Under the pieces are notes generated by a model. The model ran no database searches. It saw nothing but the letters and a program-made list of their open reading frames with translations, and was not told the origin of the DNA. From assembly GCA_016744595.1 (NCBI GenBank), contig JADGEB010000004.1:1-64000 (forward strand): a stretch of DNA of 64,000 nucleotides, read 5' to 3'. Source of the stretch: Desulfuromusa sp. (GTDB taxonomy: Bacteria; Desulfobacterota; Desulfuromonadia; Desulfuromonadales; Geopsychrobacteraceae). Of the stretch, positions 42,635-53,066 are shown one piece after another (within the stretch, counting starts at the first letter, position 1; each line of letters starts with the position of its first letter). A program made the translations under genes and the position numbers.

Positions 42635-44911
42635 TTAAATTCCCTGAAAGTATTGAGAGTTAGTCGTCTGCTGAACCACCTGCTCAAGCTCTTGCTGCGC
42701 CCCACTATCCCCGACTAACAACTTATTGAAAAGATCTATGAATTGTGCCTGATCCACCGCTACCGTGGATTCATTGTCAACATCAGCTAAATCGATCAAA
42801 AATCCTGAGAACACAGTGGGCAAGTCAGTAACAATATTGCTATTGAAAAAATGGCGTGAATGGTAAAGGCTTGGATAGCCCCCTTGACTGTTGTGAACCA
42901 CAAGTATGTCATTTTTCTCGTTGGTGATGGTTGCTAAGCGGGTGCAATTTTGTAGGCAATCATCATCGATACGGCTCTTCTCGCAGCCCTCAATCTGGTG
43001 CACCAAGCATTGACGGCTGGTGAGTAACATTAACGGATGATAAATGCTGTAGTAGAGGTCAAATCCCTCGGGTCGCGAGATTAAGCTGATTTGTTTACGG
43101 CTCAATTCATTGGAGATAAACGCCCCCGCGCAATGAAAGCGCTCCTTTAAACACAACAGAGAATATGAATTGATACAGTTTAAATGCGGCCCAGCTATCC
43201 ATGCAATCCCCAGCTGAGATGCGGCATAACCAAGACCACTGTTATTGCTCACGATCTGTTCGGGTTGTACCTGCCGCAAGAATTCAACTGCGGCGTGGTA
43301 ATGGTCGCCGATGAGAAGTGCTGGAAACCACGGAACCAGCTGTTTGTGCTGCCTGAATAATTCAACCAGTTTGGTCACGTTATTCTGCAAGCAACATGGT
43401 ACCTGATAATAGATGGTTGCCGTAGAATGATCACACTGTGCGATCTGCTCAGTTGATGAGATCAACACCGCTAACTTTGCTGGGGTATCAATCGCCTGTG
43501 CCCGTTCAAGCCGTGGCAACTTCACCGCAACATGCTTTTTAGGCTGATCAACCACGTGAGATAACATCTTTTTAGCAATCGACGTCATCTCTTTATAGGG
43601 TAAAAACAGGTGCGGTTGCAGTCCCTTTAAATCGAGATCATGCAGCTGAAAGCGAACCTCGTCGATGGTCGCAAAGCGTGTGCGCAAGCTGTCATGATCC
43701 AGTCCGTTTGGCTTTGGTTTCTCCGTTGTTGCTGCAACAGATTCAAGGGTGACAAGTTTTCCCTTTGAGCGCAGCTGAAACGCCTTCTCGCCAGCGACCA
43801 CCTCAATCTGTAACCGTTCCCCTTCACGGCCTGACAGCTTAATTCTTAAGGGCACTTTTTCGCTGTTGAGCGTCGCAATCTCCCGACGCACATCCTCTAT
43901 GATGCCGGTTCTTGCGTCATGAAGATCGCGGCTCACTTCTTTGTGACCATTATCTCCTTGAGATTGGCTATTTTTTTCTGAGAAATGGAGTGCTGAGCTA
44001 TCGCGTGGATTATCAATAAACATATTTTTATTGATATCCCCGGTGAGAAACCCGTTGCTGAAAGTGCGATTAAACACGCGATAGATGGAGTGATCATCGC
44101 TATGCGTCTGCCCTGTGGCATAGAAATTATCCAGCAATTTACGCCACGAATTCACCACGGTATAGACGTAATGAAATTTTTTCATCCGCCCCTCAATTTT
44201 CAATGAATCGACCCCCGCCTGTGCCAACAGAGCTAGATCATTGAAAGAGGAGTTGTCTTTGAGGTTGAGGGGATAGCTCATTCCTTTAGCCGTCGGCTGA
44301 AAAGCATCGCGACAGTGTTGACTACAGCGGCCGCGATTACCCGACTTGCCGTCGAGGACAGAACTTAAGTAGCAGATTCCCGAAAACCCGATGCAGTAAG
44401 AACCATGCACGAAAACCTCAAAGGCGATTCCCCGTTGATGTCCCACATCAACCAGCGCTTTAATCTCTTCAACATTCAGTTCGCGGCAGAGATTGACACG
44501 CTTCACAGCCAACTGATCTAAAAACTGAATTTGCCCCGCATTATGGGTTGTGAGTTGGGTTGAAGCGTGAACTTCAAGGCCTTTGAAATGGATTGCAAGG
44601 AGATGGAACAAACCGAGATCTTGGACAATGACACCATCGAGAGTGGTATTCACCAGTTTGTTCAATAAATTGATAAGAGATTTAAACTCATTTTCGATAA
44701 TAAGAATATTGATGGTTAAAAACACCTTGCACTGATGCGCATGAGCAAGATGCAAAACTTGATTTAAATCGCCAATCTCAATATTGGTGGCACGGTTGCG
44801 TGCGTTAAAATGGCCAAGGCCACAATAAACCGCATCCGCCCCCGCGACAATGGCAGCCTTGATTGATTCCATATCGCCACCGGGGGCGAGCAGTTCAAAT
44901 TGTTTTGTCAT
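42635..44911 (-). CDS. Peptidase U32-family protein (RlhA/YdcP-like, with DUF3656)
   Basis: 758 aa. The U32 core begins ELLAPGGDMESIKAAIVAGADAVYCG (in part) and contains the signature EVFVHGSYCIGFSGICYLSS with CRDAF and SLKIEGRMKKFHYVY. A long C-terminal extension follows. The family includes enzymes needed for rRNA and tRNA hydroxylation and ubiquinone synthesis; the long form resembles RlhA, which hydroxylates a 23S rRNA cytidine. Conserved cysteines suggest an iron-sulfur site. Confidence 0.88.
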   Translation of the reverse strand: MTKQFELLAPGGDMESIKAAIVAGADAVYCGLGHFNARNRATNIEIGDLNQVLHLAHAHQCKVFLTINILIIENEFKSLINLLNKLVNTTLDGVIVQDLGLFHLLAIHFKGLEVHASTQLTTHNAGQIQFLDQLAVKRVNLCRELNVEEIKALVDVGHQRGIAFEVFVHGSYCIGFSGICYLSSVLDGKSGNRGRCSQHCRDAFQPTAKGMSYPLNLKDNSSFNDLALLAQAGVDSLKIEGRMKKFHYVYTVVNSWRKLLDNFYATGQTHSDDHSIYRVFNRTFSNGFLTGDINKNMFIDNPRDSSALHFSEKNSQSQGDNGHKEVSRDLHDARTGIIEDVRREIATLNSEKVPLRIKLSGREGERLQIEVVAGEKAFQLRSKGKLVTLESVAATTEKPKPNGLDHDSLRTRFATIDEVRFQLHDLDLKGLQPHLFLPYKEMTSIAKKMLSHVVDQPKKHVAVKLPRLERAQAIDTPAKLAVLISSTEQIAQCDHSTATIYYQVPCCLQNNVTKLVELFRQHKQLVPWFPALLIGDHYHAAVEFLRQVQPEQIVSNNSGLGYAASQLGIAWIAGPHLNCINSYSLLCLKERFHCAGAFISNELSRKQISLISRPEGFDLYYSIYHPLMLLTSRQCLVHQIEGCEKSRIDDDCLQNCTRLATITNEKNDILVVHNSQGGYPSLYHSRHFFNSNIVTDLPTVFSGFLIDLADVDNESTVAVDQAQFIDLFNKLLVGDSGAQQELEQVVQQTTNSQYFQGI

Positions 44912-45066
44912 AGACTCATTATATAGCTAGGGACTCTCCCGTATGGCACTAGTATAAAGGTAGCTACAAAGTAGTTATTTGGAAACATATATTTGTTACG
45001 TGTCTCCAGATAACGGGTTAACAAGTAACAAGGTCGCGGGGTTGCTCTGATCTTATACCTTATCCA

Positions 45067-45450
45067 TCATTCATTCCAGTATGGCGCTTTGTCGGGCATA
45101 ATCCAGCGAATGCCGCCACGAGGGTCTTCTGTATCACCAGAATAACGAGGGATGAGGTGAATATGTAGATGCATCACCGTTTGTCCGGCAGCAAGACCAT
45201 TATTGATACCGATATTGAAACCATCGGGACAATATTGAGTCATAAGGTGTTCACGGGTTCGATCCAGCAGTTTCCACAAAGCCCCCCTCTCCTCCTCTGT
45301 TGCATCAAACAAAGAAGAAAAATGTCTCTTTGGAATAATCAGAGTATGTCCGGGCGAAACGGGGAAGCCATCAGCAATTGAGATTGCCAAATCGTTCGAG
45401 AATAGTTGCTGTGATAGGTCAAGTTGGCAAAATTGGCAATTGACTGTCAT
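45067..45450 (-). CDS. HIT-family nucleotide hydrolase
   Basis: 127 aa. The catalytic histidine triad is MHLHIHLIPRY near the C-terminus and the N-terminal part has PVSPGHTLIIPKRHF. Two CxxC-like cysteines near the start (CQFCQL) could bind zinc. Cytosolic nucleoside phosphoramidate or dinucleotide hydrolase. Confidence 0.92.
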   Translation of the reverse strand: MTVNCQFCQLDLSQQLFSNDLAISIADGFPVSPGHTLIIPKRHFSSLFDATEEERGALWKLLDRTREHLMTQYCPDGFNIGINNGLAAGQTVMHLHIHLIPRYSGDTEDPRGGIRWIMPDKAPYWNE

Positions 45451-45478
45451 GGAATGCTCTTTTAGTTTGAGGCTTTGT

Positions 45479-45823
45479 CTAAACTGGTCGCTTGCTCTTG
45501 GGCAACCCTTGAATCACCAGAGCATAGGAATCATCAATCATCGAGAAAATCTCAACATCTGCAATAGAGTCATCGAGGGTAATGGTGTTCCAATGATGTT
45601 TGTTCATATGGTAGCCCGGTTCAATAGCCGGGTAAATTTCACGTAAAACCTCTGCTTTAGCCTGATCACATTTGAGGTTCAAGCGGAGGGGATCATTGTT
45701 TAAGCCGACCAGGGCGAACATCTTGCCGCTGACCTTAAATACCAAAGTAACAGCGTCAAAGGGGAATTCCTCAATAGCACCAGTTTTTTGCAATAGGTAA
45801 CTTTTTAAGATATTGAAATTCAT
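45479..45823 (-). CDS. MmcQ/YjbR-family DNA-binding-fold protein
   Basis: 114 aa covering one YjbR domain: PFDAVTLVFKVSGKMFALVGL, LNLKCDQAKAEVLRE and PGYHMNKHHWNTITLDDS (CyaY-like fold). Function poorly known. It precedes the HIT gene by about 28 nt, so they may form one transcript. Confidence 0.85.
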   Translation of the reverse strand: MNFNILKSYLLQKTGAIEEFPFDAVTLVFKVSGKMFALVGLNNDPLRLNLKCDQAKAEVLREIYPAIEPGYHMNKHHWNTITLDDSIADVEIFSMIDDSYALVIQGLPKSKRPV

Positions 45824-46011
45824 GATTTAATCCCCTTCTTGAGCGGCAGCTGCTTATATTTTTAATGTAGGAGATTTTAAAAAACAAAAAAAGGTAAATC
45901 TTTGAATCAAAATACAAAATTCTTTTTTCTTTGGTGTTCTTGGTATCTTGGTGGCCAAATCTTTGTTTGGGAATTGACACAGCAACCAAGAGTTGCTATC
46001 GATCTGAACTC

Positions 46012-48471
46012 ATGAATCTACCTATTCACGACATTCTACCCAAACTAAAGACTACCCTTGCTGCTCACCAGACAGTGATCCTTCAAGCTCCGCCCGGTGC
46101 GGGAAAAACCACTCAGGTTCCTCTGGCATTGCTTGATGAAAATTGGTTGCAGGGGCAAAAGATACTGATGTTGGAACCGCGTCGGCTGGCAGCGACCAAT
46201 GCCGCCCGCTATATGTCCAAACTGTACGGAGAGTCGGTTGGTAAAACCATTGGCTACACGATCCGCTATCAGCGGCAGGTTTCTAATCAAACCCAGATTG
46301 AAGTGGTGACTGAAGGGATTCTTACGCGGCGGTTACAGTCAAACCCGGAGTTAGAAGGGATCGGGCTGATCATTTTCGATGAATTCCACGAGCGCAACCT
46401 GAATAGCGATCTGGCGTTGGCACTGTGTCATGATGCCCAGCAAGGATTGCGCGAGGATCTGAAAATTCTCATCATGTCGGCGACTCTGGATGGAGCCCCA
46501 CTGGCCAAACTGTTGGATGCTCCCCTGCTCACCAGTGCTGGACGGAGCTACCCGGTCACAATACAGTATGCGGCGCAAGAGAATAATGATCTGGTTGCAG
46601 GCACAACCGCAGCTATCCACCGCGCTTTGCGTGAGACCGAAGGTGATATTCTGGTATTTTTCCCGGGCGTGGGTGAAATTAACCGCTGTTGGCAGTTGCT
46701 CAAGAATCTGGACAAAATCGATATCTGTCCTTTGTTTGGCGCGCTTTCCTACCCCGAGCAGGAAAAAGCAATCAAAATAGGAAACCGCAGGAAGGTGGTT
46801 CTGGCAACCAATATCGCCGAAACCAGTCTGACGATTGAAGGCATCCGTGTCGTGATCGATAGCGGCTATGCCCGGCAACCCCGCTTCGATCCTGCCAGTG
46901 GACTGACGCGCCTCGAAAAGGTTCGCATCTCTCAGGCCAGCGCTGAACAACGGACTGGACGTGCGGGACGACTCACTGCTGGGGTCTGCTACCGGCTTTG
47001 GAGTCAAGGGATCCACGGCAACCTGCTCCCTTTCACCCCTCCGGAAATCCGCAATGCCGATCTGGCACCACTGGTGCAGGAACTCAGCAACTGGGGCTGT
47101 ACCGATCCGTTGCAGTTGACCTGGCTTGATCCTCCACCAACCGGGGGATTAGAGGCCGGACGACAATTATTACAGCTGCTCGGAGCGCTCAACAGCTTGG
47201 AACAAATAACTCCTATTGGAAAAAAACTCGCCAAGCTTTCCATCCATCCACGTCTAGGGCGGCTGCTTCTAGCTGCAGAGCAACTTGATTGTCTGCCGCT
47301 GGCTTGCGACCTAGTTGCGCTGTTGTCCGAACCGGTTCAACATAATCATCAGGATTTACAAACCCGGTTGGAAGCGCTCTGGAGATGTCGCAAGCAGGGA
47401 CGACTTGATGAATACCGCAACATCGAACGAGCCTCCGCATACTGGCGTAAGCGTTACAAATTGCAACCTTTGGAAGAGGTTAGCGGTAACAATCAGGTGC
47501 TGACTAGCCAACTGCTGGCCTGTGCATTTCCAGATCGAATCGGACGGCTGCGCAACGGTGAAAACGACCGCTATCTGCTTGCCTCTGGTCGAGGTGGTCA
47601 GCTGGTGAAAGATTCTCCCCTTGTAAATAATAGATTTCTGGTAGCAACGGAACTTACTGGTAAGCGAGGGCAGGAAGGTAATATTAGACAGGCGGTAGTG
47701 TTGGATTTGGCTGCTATTCTCGACCTCTATCCTGACTGTCCATGGCAGAAAGAGGTTTTCTGGAACGACCAGGAAGGCCGTGTTCTCAGCCGTATGGTAC
47801 AGCGTTTAGGCAAATTGAATCTGATAGAGAAACCAGCAGTCGCTTCAGCGAAAGAAACCGCAGCGGTTATTATGGACACTCTTCGAACAAAGGGGCTTGA
47901 ACTGCTGAACTGGACTCTAGCGGTAGAAACCTTCCGCGCTCGAGTTGCACTGATCAGAGAGTCATACCCAGATGAGAATTGGCCTGAACTTAGTCTTGAT
48001 AAGTTGCTGAAAAACATAAATAACTGGATCTTACCATTTATCAACAATACGAAAAATAGCAGTGATCTGAAAAGGATCGATCTGCTTGCCGCTTTACAAT
48101 CTCTCTTTAATTGGCAGCAACTACAACGACTCGATAAACTGACACCTGAACGGCTGAAAGTCGCAAGTGGCTCCAACATCAGAATTCAATACAATCTGGG
48201 TTGTAAGCCGATTCTTGCCGTCAAATTACAGGAAATGTTCGGAGAGGCCGATACCCCGCAAATCGTTGAGGGCAGAATCCCTGTTCAGCTACACCTGCTC
48301 TCTCCTGCTGGCAGACCACTACAGGTGACTCAGGATTTAAGAACTTTCTGGGACGAGGTTTATCCAGAGGTCAAAAAAGAGATGAAAGGCCGCTATCCGA
48401 AACATCCCTGGCCAGATGATCCTTGGAATACACTTCCGACCCGACATACAAAGCGGCGAATGGAGAAATAA
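46012..48471 (+). CDS. hrpB: ATP-dependent helicase HrpB
   Basis: 819 aa from ATG 46012; an in-frame ATG at 45931 adds an unlikely 27 residues. DEAH-box motor: Walker A QAPPGAGKTTQVPLALL, motif II IIFDEFHERN, motif III LIMSATLDG, motif VI QRTGRAGR. A winged-helix/ratchet and the HrpB-specific C-terminal domain end PKHPWPDDPWNTLPTRHTKRR (in part). RNA/DNA helicase of unclear cellular role. Confidence 0.95.
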   Translation: MNLPIHDILPKLKTTLAAHQTVILQAPPGAGKTTQVPLALLDENWLQGQKILMLEPRRLAATNAARYMSKLYGESVGKTIGYTIRYQRQVSNQTQIEVVTEGILTRRLQSNPELEGIGLIIFDEFHERNLNSDLALALCHDAQQGLREDLKILIMSATLDGAPLAKLLDAPLLTSAGRSYPVTIQYAAQENNDLVAGTTAAIHRALRETEGDILVFFPGVGEINRCWQLLKNLDKIDICPLFGALSYPEQEKAIKIGNRRKVVLATNIAETSLTIEGIRVVIDSGYARQPRFDPASGLTRLEKVRISQASAEQRTGRAGRLTAGVCYRLWSQGIHGNLLPFTPPEIRNADLAPLVQELSNWGCTDPLQLTWLDPPPTGGLEAGRQLLQLLGALNSLEQITPIGKKLAKLSIHPRLGRLLLAAEQLDCLPLACDLVALLSEPVQHNHQDLQTRLEALWRCRKQGRLDEYRNIERASAYWRKRYKLQPLEEVSGNNQVLTSQLLACAFPDRIGRLRNGENDRYLLASGRGGQLVKDSPLVNNRFLVATELTGKRGQEGNIRQAVVLDLAAILDLYPDCPWQKEVFWNDQEGRVLSRMVQRLGKLNLIEKPAVASAKETAAVIMDTLRTKGLELLNWTLAVETFRARVALIRESYPDENWPELSLDKLLKNINNWILPFINNTKNSSDLKRIDLLAALQSLFNWQQLQRLDKLTPERLKVASGSNIRIQYNLGCKPILAVKLQEMFGEADTPQIVEGRIPVQLHLLSPAGRPLQVTQDLRTFWDEVYPEVKKEMKGRYPKHPWPDDPWNTLPTRHTKRRMEK

Positions 48472-48519
48472 GTTGATTTGTTCATTTCAAGCTGCAAAAG
48501 ATTGAAGATTAAAAATCAA

Positions 48520-48557
48520 AAAAGAGCCGATTCCAGACAACTGGAATCGGCTCTTTT
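48520..48557. terminator. Bidirectional terminator between hrpB and tRNA-Pro
   Basis: A perfect 17-bp stem (48520-48536 with 48541-48557, AAAAGAGCCGATTCCAG and complement) with a 4-nt loop, T-rich on both strands. It serves hrpB on the plus strand and the tRNA on the minus strand. Confidence 0.95.
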
Positions 48558-48563
48558 AAATTA

Positions 48564-48640
<77 letters not shown>

Positions 48641-48868
48641 TTATTATTTTGTCCTTTTTGCGTCGCGAATTATCTTTTATTCGTCGTATCTTGTCAAGAA
48701 AATTGGCGGCCAATGTTGGTATGGTTACGAATATCATTATCCAATTATTCTTCTTGTGGCTCTAAATCACTGACAAGGTTGAAATAACTCCCACTTCTAC
48801 AATTAATAACATTGCATTACATTCAACTAATCTATAGACTACATCCTGCCTATAAAGAATGGGAAAAA

Positions 48869-49981
48869 ATGGAAAATCAAACCATCATCATTATGGTCTC
48901 AGCATTTCTCGGCCTCGCCAGCGGAATCATTATGCACCGTTCTGATTTCTGTATTGCCGGCATGTTTCGTGACCTATTTTTATTTCGTAATAGCCCGTTG
49001 TTGCGCAGCCTGATTCTACTAACAGCTTTCAGCATGTTGCTGTTTGAGATGGCTCACCTTGTTGGATTACTGAATTACAACCTCCCCTCATCACTTTATG
49101 GCCTGCCATCTTTAACCAACCTGTTTGGTGGTATGTTATTCGGTGTCGGTATGGTCTTAGCTGGCGGTTGCGTAGTTGGAACCCTTTACAAGCTCGGAGC
49201 TGGCAATCTACCAGCTGTATACGCTTTTATCGGATTATTGGTTGGCAGCGCACTCTATGCAGAGTTTCACCTTGGCTGGAAAAAACTGACAATCGCAACC
49301 CGGCTAGGGGATGCTGCTACATTGCCACAGCTGTTGGGGCTACCACCGACTATGTTAATTTGCCTTCTGTTGATAGGGACTGGCGCATTGCTATATCAGT
49401 GGCAAACGAAAGGTCTGTTGCTACGTCCGAACCGAGTACAAGGGTATCTTCAGCCACGAACTGCAGCACTGCTGTTAGCAATTATCGGGCTGATTTCTTT
49501 TTCCCTGCTCGGCATGCCAATCGGGATTACCACAAGCTATGCTAAAGTCGGTGCTTTTTTTGAACAATTGTTGATCCCTGAACATGTTGCATCGCTCGGA
49601 TATTTTCAGGGGCGTGGGTTTGAATATTTTTCACCCATCAGTAACCAGACTCTTCAAGCTGGAGCAGGCCCGTTCTGGGATGGCCTTGCTCTGGTGCAAT
49701 TCCCGCTAATAGTAGGCATTGTCATCGGATCAGCTCTCTCTGCCATCAGCATGGGTAAATTCAATTGTCGCTTTGACATTCCGCGTTGCCAACTATTTTC
49801 TGCCCTTATCGGCGGCATTATTATGGGTTTGGCGGCACGGATGTCACCTGCCTGCAATGTCTGGCATCTACTTGGGGGGCTGCCATTACTTTCAATACAA
49901 AGCCTTTTGTTTACGTTGGGATTACTGCCCGGAGCGTGGGTAGGCACTCTCGTATTAACCCGCTACGTTCTAAAACAGTAA
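48869..49981 (+). CDS. YeeE/YedE-family sulfur-compound importer
   Basis: 370 aa from ATG 48869 (an in-frame ATG at 48812 lacks a ribosome site). Multi-helix inner-membrane protein with the two inverted repeats of the sulphur-transport family; the conserved cysteines lie in GIIMHRSDFCIAGMFRD, LAGGCVVGTLYKLGAG and MSPACNVWHLLGGLP. The family imports thiosulfate (TsuA) or similar sulfur species. A TusA-like sulfur carrier gene follows 16 nt later, the usual pairing. Confidence 0.9.
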   Translation: MENQTIIIMVSAFLGLASGIIMHRSDFCIAGMFRDLFLFRNSPLLRSLILLTAFSMLLFEMAHLVGLLNYNLPSSLYGLPSLTNLFGGMLFGVGMVLAGGCVVGTLYKLGAGNLPAVYAFIGLLVGSALYAEFHLGWKKLTIATRLGDAATLPQLLGLPPTMLICLLLIGTGALLYQWQTKGLLLRPNRVQGYLQPRTAALLLAIIGLISFSLLGMPIGITTSYAKVGAFFEQLLIPEHVASLGYFQGRGFEYFSPISNQTLQAGAGPFWDGLALVQFPLIVGIVIGSALSAISMGKFNCRFDIPRCQLFSALIGGIIMGLAARMSPACNVWHLLGGLPLLSIQSLLFTLGLLPGAWVGTLVLTRYVLKQ

Positions 49982-49997
49982 AAGAAGGAAACAACTA

Positions 49998-50267
49998 ATG
50001 AATGAACAAATAGGTGAATCTGTAGAAATCGATGTCTGTGGACAAATCTGTCCATCTTCTCTTCTGACTGCGTTGCGTGAAGTCAATAATCACAAAAACA
50101 TCCTGCGTAGTGGTCGTCTGCAATTGGATATTCTGACCGATAACCATGATTCTACCAATCGTATCTGTGATGCGATCGGCAATATGGGCTACCAGGTAGA
50201 AATTCAAGATGAAAATGGCCATTATAAAATTTCAATAGCAAAAATGACGGCAAAAATGAGTCTTTAA
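49998..50267 (+). CDS. TusA/SirA-like sulfur carrier protein
   Basis: 89 aa, one TusA domain. The active-site motif is DVCGQICPSSLLTALREV with Cys in CP; the end has GYQVEIQDENGHYKISIAK. It accepts persulfide sulfur from incoming sulfur compounds or a sulfurtransferase and passes it on. It is encoded directly after the YeeE importer and 3 nt before the PAS-GGDEF-EAL gene. Confidence 0.9.
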   Translation: MNEQIGESVEIDVCGQICPSSLLTALREVNNHKNILRSGRLQLDILTDNHDSTNRICDAIGNMGYQVEIQDENGHYKISIAKMTAKMSL

Positions 50268-50270
50268 TTC

Positions 50271-53048
50271 ATGAATAACACAAAGAGATCTAAGTCTTTA
50301 CTTAAAGAATCTTCAATTTCTGCACCATCTTTTGGTGACGTGCGATTGTCTATCGAAGAGCTCTACGACGAGAATATAAAACTACAAAAGCGTGAGCAGG
50401 AGCTGCACCACTATATTCGTGAAAAAACAGATCAGTTACTGACCGTCATGGGCACCTTGCCTCTCAATCCAGAGGAGCTTGACGATGAAACCTTGATCAG
50501 TGTCGATCCAATCGGTATTGTCGGTGATTCTTTCGCCCAGGTTATTGAACATCTCAACGAAACTAATGAAGACTTGAGTTTCGCAATGGGTGAGCTTCAG
50601 GCAATATTCGATTCAGCTGGTGCCAGTATCCTGGTCGTCGATACAAAAAAACAGCTCACATCCTTTAACCGCAGTAGCCGCGAACTATTTTTTCCTGCGG
50701 AGGAAAACCCTCTGCACCTCTGTTGTAATGACGCCATCTGTCGCTGCGACACCACGCCAGAAGATTGTATCCTTGAACAAGTTCTTGCGACCGGTGAAAC
50801 ACAGAAAAATTCAGATTTCACCGCAAATGATCGCTACTATAATGTCGTCGGCACACCAATTAAAAATAAAGATAATAGTTTTACCCATATTATCCTTGTT
50901 TACTCGGACATCACTGACCGAAAAAAAAGCGAGGAAGCGTTACGCGAAGCTGAAAAGCGTCTTGATACAATTGTCAACAGTGCCCAAGCCGGGATTCTAT
51001 TGATTGATCCAGAGACTCATAAAATTGTTTATGCCAATCAAGCTGTGGTTGAAATGACTGGCAACAAACTAGACAGTTTGCAGGGTGAAACTTGTCACAG
51101 TTTTATTTGTCCAGCGATTGAAGGCCACTGCCCAATCACTGATGATCTACAGGAGATCGACAAGTCGGAACGCACTGTACTGACCATCGACGGCCGTGAA
51201 ATTCCAATATTAAAAACTGTTTCCAAGGTTAAACTTAACGGTAAAGAACTTCTACTGGAAAGTTTTATCGATATCTCCGAACGAAAAGAAGCCGAGGAAA
51301 TGCTGCGTGAAAGTGAAGAACGCTACCGCACTCTATATTCAACTATGCAAGAGGGGGTCGCCCAATATCGTATGCACTATGATGCCGATGGAATTGCCAT
51401 CGACTATGAAATCATCGACATCAACCCGGCCTACGAAAAAATTATTGGTCTAAAACATCAACAAGTCATTGGTTGTCTGGGCAGCACCATATACCCACAG
51501 GAAGATGGCAAAGCTGCCTGCCTGGAAATATACAATGACGTGCTAGAAAGTGGTGTTTCTACTAGTTTTGAGTTTGAGTTCAAAGAACTGGGCATGACGG
51601 TCAACATCTCAGCAGCAAAACTCTCTAATGGTCATTTTGCAACAATTTTGGAAGATATCACTCAACGTAAAGCAGATGAGAAGCACATTGAGAAATTGGC
51701 CTTTTATGACAATTTGACCGGGCTGCCAAATCGAGTTCTGATGCAAGATCGCCTTTCCCAGATGACCTCTTGTGCAAAACGCAGCGATAGAAAAATTGGT
51801 TTATTCTTTCTAGATATTGACCATTTCAAACGAATCAACGACACCTTTGGTCACGACACAGGGGATCAATTACTGATCGTTGTCGCCAAACGATTACGGA
51901 ACGTGTTGCGAGACTGCGACACCGTCTGCCGGATTGGCGGTGATGAGTTTGTGGTTTTGGTTAACGACATATCAACCCGTAACGGCGCAGCGATGATCGC
52001 TTGTAAAATACTGGAAGCATTGGCGCATGCAACCGTGCTTAAAGGGAAAGAGGTCTATACCTCGACCAGTATCGGGATCAGTATCTTCCCGGAAGATGGC
52101 GCCGATACTGACTCACTCCTAAAAAACGCCGATATCGCCATGTACCAGGCAAAGGGTAGTGGTCGTAACACTTACCGATTTTACTCATCAGAAATGAATT
52201 CCAAGGCATTGGAACAACTGCTACTGGCCAACGATTTGAGAAAAGCGTTAGAGAAAAATGAATTTTATCTCGATTACCAACCGCAAATTGATTTATCTGA
52301 GGGTCGGATAACCGGGACAGAAGCCCTGATTCGCTGGCAGCATGCAGATTTTGGCAAGATCTCACCGGCTCAATTTATCCCCTTGGCAGAAGAAACCGGT
52401 CTGATTCTCTCAATTGGTCAATGGGTTATGACAAAAGCCTGCCAACAAACCCGTGAGATTCAGCAACGCTGCAATATTCCGTTACGCGTAGCAGTTAACC
52501 TCTCCACCAAACAATTTCAGGATCCAAACCTGCTCTCTTACATCAAGGAAATCCTCCACGACACGGGGCTTGCGGCAGAGGATCTGGAGTTGGAGATAAC
52601 CGAAAGCATTCTGATGGAAAATGTTGAAAAGGCTCAACTAATTCTCCATCAGCTTCAAGCGATGGGTGTCACCCTGGCAATCGACGATTTTGGTACCGGT
52701 TACAGCTCTTTGAGTTATTTAAGAACCTTCCCTATTGACCGGTTAAAAATCGACAAATCTTTTATTCAGAGAATCACCACCCATCCGGATGATGCCGCTA
52801 TCACAAAAGCTATTATCGCTATGGGACATAGTATTGGCGTCAAAATAGTTGCTGAAGGGGTTGAGCAGAAAGATGAAATGACCTATTTACAGGAGAACAA
52901 CTGTGACGAGGTTCAGGGCTTCTATTTCAGTCGCCCCATCGACCCTGAAACCTTAATCAATAAAATTTCCAACCAGCCGGAATTCTGTTTTTTCAACGCC
53001 GGGACTGAGACTGTGAGCCTGCCAGAAGATCTCAAAGAAAAAGCTTGA
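50271..53048 (+). CDS. PAS-PAS-PAS-GGDEF-EAL cyclic-di-GMP signalling protein with cysteine-rich PAS domains
   Basis: 925 aa, no obvious membrane helix, so cytosolic. An N-terminal coiled-coil region is followed by PAS1 (about 105-220) with the cluster CCNDAICRCDTTPEDC, PAS2 (about 225-340) with CHSFICPAIEGHCP, and PAS3 (about 345-465). GGDEF (about 485-645) has the intact active site RIGGDEFVVL; EAL (about 665-915) has GTEALIRWQH and later DDFGTGYSSLSYL. Both cyclase and phosphodiesterase motifs look intact. Cys-rich PAS domains may sense redox or sulfur state, which fits its position behind a sulfur importer and TusA (inference). Confidence 0.92.
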   Translation: MNNTKRSKSLLKESSISAPSFGDVRLSIEELYDENIKLQKREQELHHYIREKTDQLLTVMGTLPLNPEELDDETLISVDPIGIVGDSFAQVIEHLNETNEDLSFAMGELQAIFDSAGASILVVDTKKQLTSFNRSSRELFFPAEENPLHLCCNDAICRCDTTPEDCILEQVLATGETQKNSDFTANDRYYNVVGTPIKNKDNSFTHIILVYSDITDRKKSEEALREAEKRLDTIVNSAQAGILLIDPETHKIVYANQAVVEMTGNKLDSLQGETCHSFICPAIEGHCPITDDLQEIDKSERTVLTIDGREIPILKTVSKVKLNGKELLLESFIDISERKEAEEMLRESEERYRTLYSTMQEGVAQYRMHYDADGIAIDYEIIDINPAYEKIIGLKHQQVIGCLGSTIYPQEDGKAACLEIYNDVLESGVSTSFEFEFKELGMTVNISAAKLSNGHFATILEDITQRKADEKHIEKLAFYDNLTGLPNRVLMQDRLSQMTSCAKRSDRKIGLFFLDIDHFKRINDTFGHDTGDQLLIVVAKRLRNVLRDCDTVCRIGGDEFVVLVNDISTRNGAAMIACKILEALAHATVLKGKEVYTSTSIGISIFPEDGADTDSLLKNADIAMYQAKGSGRNTYRFYSSEMNSKALEQLLLANDLRKALEKNEFYLDYQPQIDLSEGRITGTEALIRWQHADFGKISPAQFIPLAEETGLILSIGQWVMTKACQQTREIQQRCNIPLRVAVNLSTKQFQDPNLLSYIKEILHDTGLAAEDLELEITESILMENVEKAQLILHQLQAMGVTLAIDDFGTGYSSLSYLRTFPIDRLKIDKSFIQRITTHPDDAAITKAIIAMGHSIGVKIVAEGVEQKDEMTYLQENNCDEVQGFYFSRPIDPETLINKISNQPEFCFFNAGTETVSLPEDLKEKA

Positions 53049-53066
53049 TCAGAATTTGATATAGGA

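Noticed and set aside
48641..48868. Gap between tRNA-Pro and the YeeE gene considered for a riboswitch
   Set aside because: AT-rich with no strong hairpin or T tract; it probably only holds promoters.
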